NCBI RefSeq assembly: GCF_036053395.1
Contig: NZ_CP107942.1
Span: 10,592,001 to 10,656,000 of the forward strand
Length of the DNA: 64,000 nucleotides
Direction: 5' to 3'
Source: Actinoplanes sp. NBC_00393
GTDB lineage: Bacteria; Actinomycetota; Actinomycetes; Mycobacteriales; Micromonosporaceae
In this document: one piece after another, positions 52,673 through 61,109 of the stretch
Numbering within the stretch: the first letter of the stretch is position 1
Layout: the number at the start of each line of letters is the position of its first letter
Notes under the pieces: model-generated
The model's input: the letters and a program-made list of their open reading frames with translations, nothing else
Told to the model about the DNA's origin: nothing
Database searches by the model: none
Made by a program: the position numbers and the translations under genes

Positions 52673-54598
52673 GTGCCGGAACAGCTCTTCCTGGTCGGCA
52701 ATCTGGGCACCATGATCACGTACGCGGCGATCACGGTGGCTGTCGCGGTGCCGGTCGCGCGGGCCGGACAGCTGCGCAGCAACAAACTCGCGGTGGCCAC
52801 CGCGCTGATCTTCCTGACCGCGGCGATCGGGCACGGTCTGCACGCCTTCCTGGCGTTCCGCAACCTGGACCGCGCCGAGCACTCCGTACCGCTCTTCTGG
52901 GTCTGGGCGCTGGCCTGGTGGAACGTGGTCTGCGGCCTGGCCGGCGCCTACTATTGGACGCTGCGCCGCCGGATCATCGTGAACCCGGGCGCGATCTACG
53001 TCGACCCGGAGGCGGAACGCTGCTTCGCCGAGGCCGCCGCCCGGGAACAGGCGGCCCGCTCCACCCTCGAAGCGGTCGTGGAGCACACCGACGACGGCAT
53101 CGTGGGCGTCACCCTGGACGGCGTGATCACCGCCTGGAACGGCGGCGCGGAACGGCTTTTCGGCTACTCGGCCGCCGAGATCATCGGCCGGCCGGCGGCG
53201 CTGCTGGCCGATCCGTCCGGCGCCCGGGAGCAGCGTGACGTGATCACCCGGATCATGCGCGGTGAACGCGGCGTCTACTACGAGTCGCGGCGCTATGCCA
53301 AGGACGGCACCCCGGTCGAGGCCGCGCTGACCGTCGCGCCGATCCGGGACGCGGCCGGCCGGGTGACCGGCATCTCGGTGGTGGTCCGGGACATCACCGC
53401 GGCCAAGGAGGCGGCCGAACGGCAGCGGGCCGTCGAGGAGCGGACCAACCAGGCGCAGCGGATGGAGAGCCTCGGGAGACTGGCCGGCGGGGTGGCGCAC
53501 GACTTCAACAACATCCTGGCGATCATCGTCAACTACACCGACTTCGCCGCCGAGGAGGCCGCCGGCAACCCGGCGCTGGAGGCCGACCTGAAACACGTCC
53601 GCAGCGCCGCCGACCGGGCCATCAACCTGACCCGGCAGCTGCTGACCTTCACCCGCGGCGACACCATCCAGCCGCAGGACGTCGACCTGAACGGGGCCAT
53701 CGCCGAGGTGCACGCGATGCTCGGGCGGACCATCGGAGAACACATCAACTTGATGGCCGTACCGTCGAAGGAACCGGTCGTCGTGCACGCCGACCCCGGG
53801 CAGATCCAGCAGGTGCTGCTCAACCTCGCGATCAACGCGCGGGACGCGATGCCGGACGGCGGCACCCTGGTCCTGGAGGCCAACGCCGCCGAGCTGGACG
53901 GCGACGAGCTCGCCATGCAGCCGCCGCTGCCGGCCGGCCGGTACGCCCGGCTGCTGGTCAGCGACACCGGGGAGGGCATGTCGGCGGAGGTGGCGGAGCG
54001 GATCTTCGAGCCGTTCTACACGACGAAGCCGCGGGGCAAGGGCACCGGACTGGGCCTGTCCACCGTCTACGGGATCGTCACCGAAGCCGGCGGCAGCCTG
54101 AACGTGTACTCCGAGCTCGGCGTCGGCACCACCTTCCGGATCTACCTGCCGATGGTCGTGTCGCCCGGCCGGTCCCCGGCCACCGCGCTGCGGCAGGCGC
54201 CCCCACCGCGCGGCGACGGCCGGACGATCCTGGTGGCCGAGGACGAGCCGGCGCTGGCCCGGGTGGTCACCCGGATCCTCGTGAACGGCGGATACCACGT
54301 GCTGACCGCGACCGGTGGCGCCGAGGCGCTCAGCCTGTTCCGGCAGCACGGCTGCGACGTCCTGCTCACCGACGTGATCATGCCGGAGATGTCCGGGCGG
54401 CGGGTGGCCGAGGTGATCCACGAGAGCCGGCCCGACCTGCCGGTGCTGTACATGTCCGGATACAGCAACGGGCTGCTCGGCACCACGCACGTGCTGGACG
54501 GCGACATCGCGTTCATCGAGAAGCCGTTCACCGCGCACGACCTGCTGCACAAGATCGCCGAGGTGGTCCGGGAACGCGCTACGACCCCATTGCGCTGA
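52673..54598 (+). CDS. Hybrid histidine kinase with PAS and receiver domains
   Basis: 641 residues, GTG at 52673. Three N-terminal TM helices (about 7-30, 38-60, 71-95), then PAS (about 130-250; GIVGVTLDGVITAWNGGAERLFGYSAAEIIGR), HisKA with LAGGVAHDFNNILAI, HATPase (NLAINARDAMPDGG; GTGLGLSTVYGIV) and a C-terminal receiver (about 515-635; VAEDEPALARVV, LLTDVIMPEMSG, IEKPFTAHDLL). The family is the blue-light-type/NtrB-like hybrid group. Divergent from the KAS III operon, it may be its regulator. Its last 20 bp overlap the convergent Ser/Thr kinase gene. Confidence 0.93.
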   Translation: MPEQLFLVGNLGTMITYAAITVAVAVPVARAGQLRSNKLAVATALIFLTAAIGHGLHAFLAFRNLDRAEHSVPLFWVWALAWWNVVCGLAGAYYWTLRRRIIVNPGAIYVDPEAERCFAEAAAREQAARSTLEAVVEHTDDGIVGVTLDGVITAWNGGAERLFGYSAAEIIGRPAALLADPSGAREQRDVITRIMRGERGVYYESRRYAKDGTPVEAALTVAPIRDAAGRVTGISVVVRDITAAKEAAERQRAVEERTNQAQRMESLGRLAGGVAHDFNNILAIIVNYTDFAAEEAAGNPALEADLKHVRSAADRAINLTRQLLTFTRGDTIQPQDVDLNGAIAEVHAMLGRTIGEHINLMAVPSKEPVVVHADPGQIQQVLLNLAINARDAMPDGGTLVLEANAAELDGDELAMQPPLPAGRYARLLVSDTGEGMSAEVAERIFEPFYTTKPRGKGTGLGLSTVYGIVTEAGGSLNVYSELGVGTTFRIYLPMVVSPGRSPATALRQAPPPRGDGRTILVAEDEPALARVVTRILVNGGYHVLTATGGAEALSLFRQHGCDVLLTDVIMPEMSGRRVAEVIHESRPDLPVLYMSGYSNGLLGTTHVLDGDIAFIEKPFTAHDLLHKIAEVVRERATTPLR

Positions 54599-56018
54599 AA
54601 CTGTTCAGCACGACAGTGAGCCGGGGCAGGCCGTCGACCCAGCCGGCCCGATCGGTACGCCACTCCAGCTGATAGGTCTGACCAGCAGTGCCGATCACCC
54701 GGCGCAGCCCGCGCATCGACACCTCACCGGCGGCCAGGAACGTGTACTCCCAGATCGCGCCGGGCGGGGTGGCCAGCGCCTCGATCCGCAACCGCCGGTA
54801 CGCCTCCAACTGGATCTTCTGCTCCTCGGCGAGCAGGGCGGCGACCAGGTTCTTCGGCCGTTTCGGCCAACGGGTCACCTGCAGCGTCGGCCCACCGCGC
54901 GGATCGGCGAACACGACGGACCCGTCCGGGCCGGACATCATCTTCCAGCCCTGCGGCAGCGCGACCCGGAACCCGCTCGGGTCGACCCACCAGACGAAGT
55001 CGGCGGGCCGGGTGACCCCGGTATCCGAGGTGGCGATCAACGGGGCGACTGCCTGCGGCGTACCGGAGATCTGCCCACCCTGGGCGCTGGCGGCGACCGA
55101 AGCGAGAGTGATGAGCACGGTGCCGGCCGCGGCCAGCGCGGTGACCCGGCGCCGGACCGCCCGGCGCGGTCGGCGGGCGACCGCGTGCTGCGGCCGCGCG
55201 GCCTTGCCCAGCAGGACCTCGACCTCGGCGGCGGTGAGACGGTCCGCCGGGTTGCGGCGCAGCAGGCCGGTGAGCACCGGGGTGAGCAGGCCGGCCTGCC
55301 GGGGCGGATCGGGCAGGCTGTCGGCCAGCGCGCGCAGGATCGCAGTGGTGTTCTCCCGGACGAACGGCGGCCGGCCCTCCACCGCGTGGTAGAGGGTGGC
55401 GCCGAGCGACCACAGGTCGGAGCGCTCGTCGGAGACCCGCTCGAAAAGGCGTTCCGGAGCGATGTACTTCGGCGAGCCGAGCACGACCCCGGCCCGGGCG
55501 AGCGCGGCGATCCCGGCCGGGCTGACCGCGGGGCCGAAATCGGTGAGCACCACCCGGCCGTCGGCCGTGACCAGCACGTTGCCGGGTTTGACGTCGAGGT
55601 GCAGCAGACCGGCGCGGCGCACCGCCTTCAGCGCGGCGAGCACGGCCAGCCCGATCTCGGCGACCCGGGCCGGGGGCAGGGCGCCGGAATCCTCGACGAT
55701 CTCCTGCAGTGAGCGGGACGGCAGGTACTCCATCACGATCCACGGGCCGTCCCGGTCGGGCAGCACCCGGTAGGTATGGATCAGGTTGGGGTGCAGCAGC
55801 CGGGCCGCGGCCTCCGCCTCGTGCAGCGCCCACCGGTGCACGACCGCGCGCTGCGGAGGAGCGAGCCCTTCCGGGACAGTGCACTGTTTCACCACGACCA
55901 GCGGAGGAATGGGCGCGGTGGAGGCCTCGTCGGACGCGAGCCAGACACGGCTCATGCCCCCGGCGGAAAGCGGGCGGATGATGCGGTAGCGCCCGGAGAC
56001 GAGTCCTGGAGGCGTCAT
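54579..56018 (-). CDS. Membrane-anchored Ser/Thr protein kinase
   Basis: 479 residues, ATG at 56018 with GAGGT 7 bp upstream. Hanks domain (about 8-265): RYRIIRPLSAGGMSRVWLA, VVVKQC, EYLPSRSLQEIVEDSG, catalytic loop LLHLDVKPGNVLV (HLD instead of HRD), DFGPAVSPAG and SPKYIAPERLF. A juxtamembrane basic stretch, one TM (about 298-318) and an extracellular domain (about 330-479; GFRVALPQGWKMM) follow. The HLD motif suggests weak or differently regulated activation-loop control. The ligand of the sensor domain is unknown. Confidence 0.93.
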   Translation of the reverse strand: MTPPGLVSGRYRIIRPLSAGGMSRVWLASDEASTAPIPPLVVVKQCTVPEGLAPPQRAVVHRWALHEAEAAARLLHPNLIHTYRVLPDRDGPWIVMEYLPSRSLQEIVEDSGALPPARVAEIGLAVLAALKAVRRAGLLHLDVKPGNVLVTADGRVVLTDFGPAVSPAGIAALARAGVVLGSPKYIAPERLFERVSDERSDLWSLGATLYHAVEGRPPFVRENTTAILRALADSLPDPPRQAGLLTPVLTGLLRRNPADRLTAAEVEVLLGKAARPQHAVARRPRRAVRRRVTALAAAGTVLITLASVAASAQGGQISGTPQAVAPLIATSDTGVTRPADFVWWVDPSGFRVALPQGWKMMSGPDGSVVFADPRGGPTLQVTRWPKRPKNLVAALLAEEQKIQLEAYRRLRIEALATPPGAIWEYTFLAAGEVSMRGLRRVIGTAGQTYQLEWRTDRAGWVDGLPRLTVVLNSFSAMGS

Positions 56019-56121
56019 GCCGTCACCTCTGATGTGCGTCAGCAGCCCATCCGACATTACTGCAGCCGCGCCAGCCGGCAACTGTCGGATTTTGGGGCAT
56101 GACCGGACCTTGACGGGCGGC

Positions 56122-56147
56122 GTAACGTCGGCGGAGACGTAACCGTC
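56122..56147 (+). promoter_or_regulatory. Candidate ECF-type promoter GTAAC-N17-CGTC
   Basis: GTAAC at 56122-56126 and CGTC at 56144-56147 with 17-bp spacing resemble ECF sigma-dependent promoters (AAC, about 16-17, CGTC). They lie 75 bp upstream of the duplicated helical protein/sortase operon. Weak pattern; a related GTAACC direct repeat overlaps it. Confidence 0.3.
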
Positions 56148-56221
56148 GGCAGTCGCCCGGTTGTCCACAGTGACCCCCATTGCGGGCGCCGGGCGCATCG
56201 CATCCTGGGCGAAGAGGCGAC

Positions 56222-57484
56222 ATGCGGACACACTCGATCGCGCTCCTCTGTGCCGGCCTGCTCGCGGCACTTGTGAGCGGGCCACCGTCCTCTGCCGGGC
56301 CGCGGACGCCGGTGCACAGTCATCCCCCCGCGCGCGCGGCGCTCGCCCCCGCCGGCGCGGCCGACCACGCGATCCGTCTCCAGGCGCTCCTCGGCCAGCA
56401 CTCGGTGCTCGCCGCCGACCTGATGCGCAGCCGGATCCGCGGCGACAACGACTTCGTGCAGGCCGCCGACGCGGCCCTCGGCAAGAACACCGACGCCATG
56501 ACCGACCTGATGGACACCCTCTTCGGCGAGGACATGGTCAGCACGTTCGGTCCGTTGTGGGCGGAGCACGTCGTCGAGCTGGTGGCGTACGCCAGCGCGC
56601 TCGCCGCCCGCGACGACACCGCCCGGGAGCACGCCCGCGACGAGCTGATCGAGTACGAACGCGAGCTCAGCGAGTTCCTGGCCGGCCTGTCCAAGGGGCG
56701 GCTCAAGACCGCCGACGCCCACCACGCCCTCGGCATGCACGTCACGCACCTCACCGAGCAGGCCGACGCGTACGCGGCCGGCGACTACCTCACCGCCGAC
56801 CGCACCAACCGCCAGGGCTACCAGCACATGTACGACCTGGGACTCACCCTGGCCGAGACGCTGCTGCCCGCCGGTGACCGCTCGGCCCTGCGCGCACCGG
56901 TCTGGCGGCTGCGCTCCCAGCTCGGCAAACTCCTCGCCGAACACGTCGTCCTGGTCGAGGACGTGACCCGGGCCGCGGTCACCAACACCGCCGACTTCGA
57001 CGCCGCCGCCCGGATGATCAACGCGAACACGCGCGATCTGACAGTCGCGATGGACAGCCTGTTCGGCGCCAGCACGGCCCGGCAGTTCCAGAAACTGTGG
57101 GGATCGCATGTGGAGGAGCTGGTGGCGTACGCCGGGGCGACCGCCGAAGGCGATCAGGCGGGACGCGACGAGGCCCGGGCCGAGCTGCAGAAATACGAGC
57201 AGGGCGTCGCGGGCTTCCTGAGCAAGGCCACCGCGGACCGGATGACCCGGCCGGAACTCAGCGCGGCTTTCGCCGCGCACGACGAGATGCTGCTGAAACA
57301 CGCCGATGCGTACGCGGCACGCGACTACGCGACCGCCCATGACATCGCCTATCAGACGTACGAGCACGGGTTCGACCTGGCGCGCCAGCTCGCGGACGCG
57401 TTCGGGGAGACGGTCGCGGAGCGCCTCCCGCAAGGCGGTGCCCAGACGGGGTACGGCGGCCTCGCGCGGACCGGCACCGGATGA
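56222..57484 (+). CDS. Secreted protein with duplicated four-helix-type domain
   Basis: 420 residues, ATG at 56222 (GAAGAGGCGAC upstream). Signal peptide to about residue 25-35. Two homologous halves of about 170 residues follow: first LLGQHSVLAADLMRSRIRGDNDFVQAADAAL, second LLAEHVVLVEDVTRAAVTNTADFDAAARMI, both continuing with xxLFGxxxxxxFxxLWxxHVxELVAYAxA and HxxxLxxQADAYAAxDYxTA. The helical pattern suggests a ferritin-like or metal-binding bundle; I do not know the family name. The C terminus ends GLARTGTG, an LAxTG-like motif without a TM. Overlaps the class F sortase gene by 4 bp, so the two are coupled. Confidence 0.88.
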   Translation: MRTHSIALLCAGLLAALVSGPPSSAGPRTPVHSHPPARAALAPAGAADHAIRLQALLGQHSVLAADLMRSRIRGDNDFVQAADAALGKNTDAMTDLMDTLFGEDMVSTFGPLWAEHVVELVAYASALAARDDTAREHARDELIEYERELSEFLAGLSKGRLKTADAHHALGMHVTHLTEQADAYAAGDYLTADRTNRQGYQHMYDLGLTLAETLLPAGDRSALRAPVWRLRSQLGKLLAEHVVLVEDVTRAAVTNTADFDAAARMINANTRDLTVAMDSLFGASTARQFQKLWGSHVEELVAYAGATAEGDQAGRDEARAELQKYEQGVAGFLSKATADRMTRPELSAAFAAHDEMLLKHADAYAARDYATAHDIAYQTYEHGFDLARQLADAFGETVAERLPQGGAQTGYGGLARTGTG

Positions 57485-58143
57485 GACTGCGGCGTGGGGC
57501 GTACGTCCGCGGGTTGGTGTTGCTCCTTCTGGTGGCCGGCGGCATCGCCGGACTGGCCGGCGCACAGCCCGCAGGCCGCGGCGCCGGACAGCTTCCCGCG
57601 GCGCAGCCCGCGCACGGCCGGGCCGGCGGCGAACAACCCGTGCCGGCGGTGAGCGGGCCGATCGCGGCTGACCGATTCCGATCGGAGAGCGACTACGCGG
57701 AGGTGGCCCTGCCGGTGCGCCTGCGGATTCCCTCCCTACGGGTCGACAGCAGACTGGACCGTCTCGGCAAGCAGCGGGACGGCACGGTCGCTGTGCCGTC
57801 GAGCCCGCACGTCGCCGGCTGGTACGCGCACGGGCCCCGCCCCGGCCAGCCCGGCCCGGCGGTGATCCTCGGCCACGTCGACTCCAAAGCCGGGCCGGGC
57901 ATCTTCGCCGAACTGGCCGGCGCCCCGGACGGCACCGAGATCCAGGTGGACCGCGCCGACAGCACCACGGTGACCTTCCGGATCAGCCGGATCACCCGGG
58001 TGCCGAAGGACGAGTTCCCCACCGACCTGGTGTACGCCCCCACCCTCGACGCCACGCTGCGGCTGGTCACTTGCGGCGGCGGCTTCGACCGGAGCAGAGG
58101 GAGCTACCGCGACAATGTCATCGCGTACGCCGACCCGGCCTGA
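57481..58143 (+). CDS. Class F sortase
   Basis: 220 residues, ATG at 57481. An N-terminal TM (about 10-30) is followed by a linker and the sortase beta-barrel: RLRIPSLRVDSRLDRLG, GPAVILGHVDSKAGPG (catalytic His), LRLVTCGGGFD (catalytic Cys) and Arg in SRGSYRDN. No positively charged C-terminal anchor. Class F sortases of actinobacteria act on few or unknown substrates; the gene upstream, ending LARTGTG, may be the partner. Operon with it and with the VWA-like gene downstream. Confidence 0.93.
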   Translation: MRLRRGAYVRGLVLLLLVAGGIAGLAGAQPAGRGAGQLPAAQPAHGRAGGEQPVPAVSGPIAADRFRSESDYAEVALPVRLRIPSLRVDSRLDRLGKQRDGTVAVPSSPHVAGWYAHGPRPGQPGPAVILGHVDSKAGPGIFAELAGAPDGTEIQVDRADSTTVTFRISRITRVPKDEFPTDLVYAPTLDATLRLVTCGGGFDRSRGSYRDNVIAYADPA

Positions 58144-59815
58144 CTCCCACCCGCCGGGCCCCTCCGCCGCCTGCGCTGCCGCCCAGGCTGCCGCCCTTGT
58201 TGCCGCCCACGCTGCCGCCCTTGTTGCTGCCCGACCGGGGAAGTCCGGTCGGCGGGCGCCGCGGCTGCCGGCCGTGTTGCTCGCTGCTGTGTTCGTGGTG
58301 CCGCCGGCGATGCCGGTCCCGGCGGAGATTCCTCCGCCGCTGCCGCTTCCGGTTGCGGCCACGATCACCTCCGGGTCGGAGACCACCGTTGTGGTCGATC
58401 TGATCTCGGATCCGCCCGCCGCGACGAGCACTGCCACCGTCACCCACGACGGTGCTGCTCAGACGGCCCGGCTGGAACCGGTTGTCGCCGACGGACTGGC
58501 GGTCACCCTGGTCGTCGACGCCTCCGCCGCCGGTGCCGCGACCCTGCCGGCCTGGCTCAGCGCCGCCGCCCGGTTCGTCCTCGCCGCACCCGGCGGCACC
58601 CGTGCCGTGATCATTCCGGATCGCGCGCCCGCGGCCGTCGTCGGACCACCGCAGCGCGGCTCCTACGGAATCGTCCGCTCTCTGAACACGGTGCGCTCCG
58701 GCGGCGAACGCGACACCGCCGCCGCCCTGGAACTGGCCGGGCAACAGTTCCCCGAGACTGCGGCCGGCCGGCGTGTGGTGCTGCTCTACACGACCGCGGC
58801 GGACGCGGGTGGGCTCAGCGCGGACCGGTTGGCGGCGCGCTACCGTACCGCCGGCACGATCCTGGTCGTGGTCGGCACCGCGGCAGCCGGCCCCTACTGG
58901 TCGGCGGCGGCAGCCGGCACCGGCGGATTCTTCGCCCCGGCCGGCGACCCGGTGGTGGTTCCGGCCCTGGACCAGGTGGAGACCACCCTGAGCGGCCGCT
59001 ACCTGGTGCGTTTCCCGACACCGCCCGACCTGCCGGCCCGGGTGGAGGTCACCGTGAACACCGGCGACTCCACGTTCACCGGCGAAGCCGTAGTAGCCGA
59101 GCAGCCCGGCTCATCCTCACCACGAAACTGGCTCTTGGCAGCCGCGGCCGCCGGCCTGTTCCTGCTGCTCATCGCGGTCATCCTCCGGTCGCGACGCGCA
59201 TCCCGCCGATCCGCGCCGACAAGCCCAGCCGCCGGCCGACCCACATCCCCCGCACCCGTCGGCCGCGCCTCGTCCCCGGCACCCGTCGGCCGAGCCTCGT
59301 CCCCGGCACGCGGCGGTCGCGCCTCGTCTCCAGCAGCCGGCGGCCGCGCCTCGTCTCCAGCACCCGGCGGCGGCGCCTCGTCTCCGGCATCGGCCGGCCA
59401 ACCCGCATCCTCGACACCCGCCGGTCAACGCATGTCCGCGGCATTGGCCGGCCGAGCCACGTCCGCGGCCGGCCCGAGGCGGCCCCGGGCCGGTGCCGAC
59501 CGTTCAGCATCGTCGGCAGCTTCCGGACAACCCGCGGGCTCTGCCGCCCGCGGACCGTCCGGCGGTCTCGGCAGCCCGGAGCCCTCGGCGCATGGCGATC
59601 CGGGCCGATCAGGGCTGCGCAGCGGCCGCCCGGACCGGCTGGTCGGCGGCGAACTCGGAGGCACGGCGGACCGCCCGGTGACGGGTGACTTCGGCGCCGG
59701 CCCGCGTTCCCCGAACCCGATGTCCCCACCGGCCCAGGGCCGAGCCACCGTCCCGAACGGATCAAGCCCACCCGACGCCGAGAGCAGCCCAGATCCACCC
59801 GAAGAAGCACTGTGA
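58115..59815 (+). CDS. VWA-like membrane protein with repetitive cytoplasmic tail
   Basis: 566 residues, ATG at 58115, overlapping the sortase gene by 29 bp. The first 40 residues (AAAQAAALVAAHAAALVAA) are a 9-residue repeat. A TM-like stretch ends near 65, followed by an extracellular VWA-like region (about 85-320; VTLVVDASAAG, GERDTAAALELAGQQFPE, RVVLLYTTAADAGG, ILVVVGTA), TM (about 335-355) and a long S/A/P/G-rich tail (about 360-566) with SSPA(P/R)(V/G)GRA repeats. It may cooperate with the sortase pair at the surface. Confidence 0.8.
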   Translation: MSSRTPTRPDSHPPGPSAACAAAQAAALVAAHAAALVAARPGKSGRRAPRLPAVLLAAVFVVPPAMPVPAEIPPPLPLPVAATITSGSETTVVVDLISDPPAATSTATVTHDGAAQTARLEPVVADGLAVTLVVDASAAGAATLPAWLSAAARFVLAAPGGTRAVIIPDRAPAAVVGPPQRGSYGIVRSLNTVRSGGERDTAAALELAGQQFPETAAGRRVVLLYTTAADAGGLSADRLAARYRTAGTILVVVGTAAAGPYWSAAAAGTGGFFAPAGDPVVVPALDQVETTLSGRYLVRFPTPPDLPARVEVTVNTGDSTFTGEAVVAEQPGSSSPRNWLLAAAAAGLFLLLIAVILRSRRASRRSAPTSPAAGRPTSPAPVGRASSPAPVGRASSPARGGRASSPAAGGRASSPAPGGGASSPASAGQPASSTPAGQRMSAALAGRATSAAGPRRPRAGADRSASSAASGQPAGSAARGPSGGLGSPEPSAHGDPGRSGLRSGRPDRLVGGELGGTADRPVTGDFGAGPRSPNPMSPPAQGRATVPNGSSPPDAESSPDPPEEAL

Positions 59816-60140
59816 GTCAGCCGGGCTCCCCCAGCTGACGCCCAGGGCTGTGTCGGCGGCGCCGAAGCAGCCCTGTGTGTCAGCCAGGCATCCGAGCTGA
59901 CGGTCAGGGTCGTTTCCCGCGCGTTGAGGCAGCGCTGGCTGTCAGCCGGGCGGGCTGGGCTGACGGTCAGGGCTGTATCCCGTGGGTTGAGGCAGCGCTG
60001 GGCGTCAGCCGGGCGGGCTGGGCTGACGGTCAGGGCTGTATCCCGTGGGTTGAGGCAGCGCTGGCTGTCAGCCGGGAGGGCGGGGCTGACGGTCAGGGTT
60101 GGTTCGTGTGGGTTGAGGCAGCAGTGAGGGTCAGCTGGGG
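59816..60140. repeat. 62/63-bp hairpin-forming tandem array, six units
   Basis: GTCAGCC starts at 59816, 59879, 59941, 60004, 60067 and (as GTCAGCT) 60130. Each unit holds GTCAGCC ... GGCTGAC arms and a GGTTGAGGCAGCGCTGG-type block, homologous to the array at 45578. The stop codon of the upstream gene (59813-59815) touches the first unit. From 60141 to 60338 I see no gene. Confidence 0.95.
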
Positions 60141-60316
60141 GTGGAGGCGGTGGAGTGGCTGGGGTGAGGTGGGGGCTGGGGAGGGTGACCGCCTGCATGA
60201 GCCCGGCGGGCGCGCTGTGGCATTGAGCTGAGCGGAGATCGCGTGGGAGAGCGGGGACCCTGCGCAAACGCGTACCGGAAAAGGTCAGTGACCGAGAAGC
60301 GGACCGCAACCAATAG

Positions 60317-60338
60317 ATCGATTCCTTACGATCGATGG
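60317..60338 (+). promoter_or_regulatory. Candidate operator ATCGAT-N8-ATCGAT before the ABC ATPase
   Basis: GATCGATTCCTTACGATCGAT immediately precedes the ATG at 60339, with GATCGAT occurring at both ends. No clear ribosome-binding site is present, so the transcript may be leaderless or use a weak site. Confidence 0.4.
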
Positions 60339-61109
60339 ATGCTGGAAGTTCGCGGGCTGACCCACACCTATCCGGACGGGCACGTGGCGATCCGCGCCGT
60401 CTACCTGCGGGTTGCGGAGGGTGCGCTGGTCAGCATCGTCGGGCCGTCCGGGTGTGGGAAGTCGACGCTGCTGCGGTGCGTGGCCGGGCTGCAGAGGCCG
60501 GCCGAAGGGGAGATCCGGCTGGACGGTGAGCCGATCGACGGCGTGCCGGACGGGCTGGCGGTGGTTTTTCAGGATTACAGCCGGTCGCTGTACCCGTGGT
60601 TGACGGTGCGGGACAACGTCGCGCTGCCGCTGCGGCGGCGGGGGATGGACCGGGCGGCGCGCCGGAGGGTGGCGGGGGAGGCGCTGGAGTCGGTGGGGCT
60701 GGGGCCGTCGGCGGGGAAGCATCCGTGGCAGCTGTCCGGTGGCATGCAGCAGCGGGTGTCGATTGCGCGGGCGCTGGCGTTCCGGCCGCGGCTGTTGCTG
60801 ATGGACGAGCCGTTCGGGTCGGTGGATGCGCAGACCCGGGAGGAGCTGGAGGACCTGCTGCTGGCGATCCGCGGCGGGTACGGGATGACGATCCTGCTGG
60901 TCACGCATGACATCGACGAGAGCGTGTACGTGGGGGACCGGGTCGTGGTGTTCGGTGGTTCGCCGGGTGGGGTGCGCGCTGATCTGCCGGTGGTGTTGCC
61001 GAGCCCGCGGGAGCAGATCGCCACCCGGGAGTTGCCGGAGTTCGTGGCGTTGCGGTCGGAGGTGGGGCGCCTGGTGCGCGGGCGCGGGTCAGTAGAGCGA
61101 ACCGCCTGA
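60339..61109 (+). CDS. ABC transporter ATP-binding protein (nitrate/taurine/sulfonate type)
   Basis: 256 residues, ATG at 60339 (MLEVRGLTHTYPDGHVAIRAVY), in-frame upstream sequence not family-like. Walker A VGPSGCGKSTLLRCVAGL, Q-loop VFQDYSRSLYPWLTV, signature LSGGMQQRVSIARALAF, Walker B LLLMDEPFGSVDAQTR and H-loop LVTHDIDES, as in SsuB/TauB/NrtD. It likely powers the two permeases encoded on the opposite strand at 62645 and 63370. Its 3' end overlaps the convergent decarboxylase gene by 21 bp. Confidence 0.92.
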   Translation: MLEVRGLTHTYPDGHVAIRAVYLRVAEGALVSIVGPSGCGKSTLLRCVAGLQRPAEGEIRLDGEPIDGVPDGLAVVFQDYSRSLYPWLTVRDNVALPLRRRGMDRAARRRVAGEALESVGLGPSAGKHPWQLSGGMQQRVSIARALAFRPRLLLMDEPFGSVDAQTREELEDLLLAIRGGYGMTILLVTHDIDESVYVGDRVVVFGGSPGGVRADLPVVLPSPREQIATRELPEFVALRSEVGRLVRGRGSVERTA

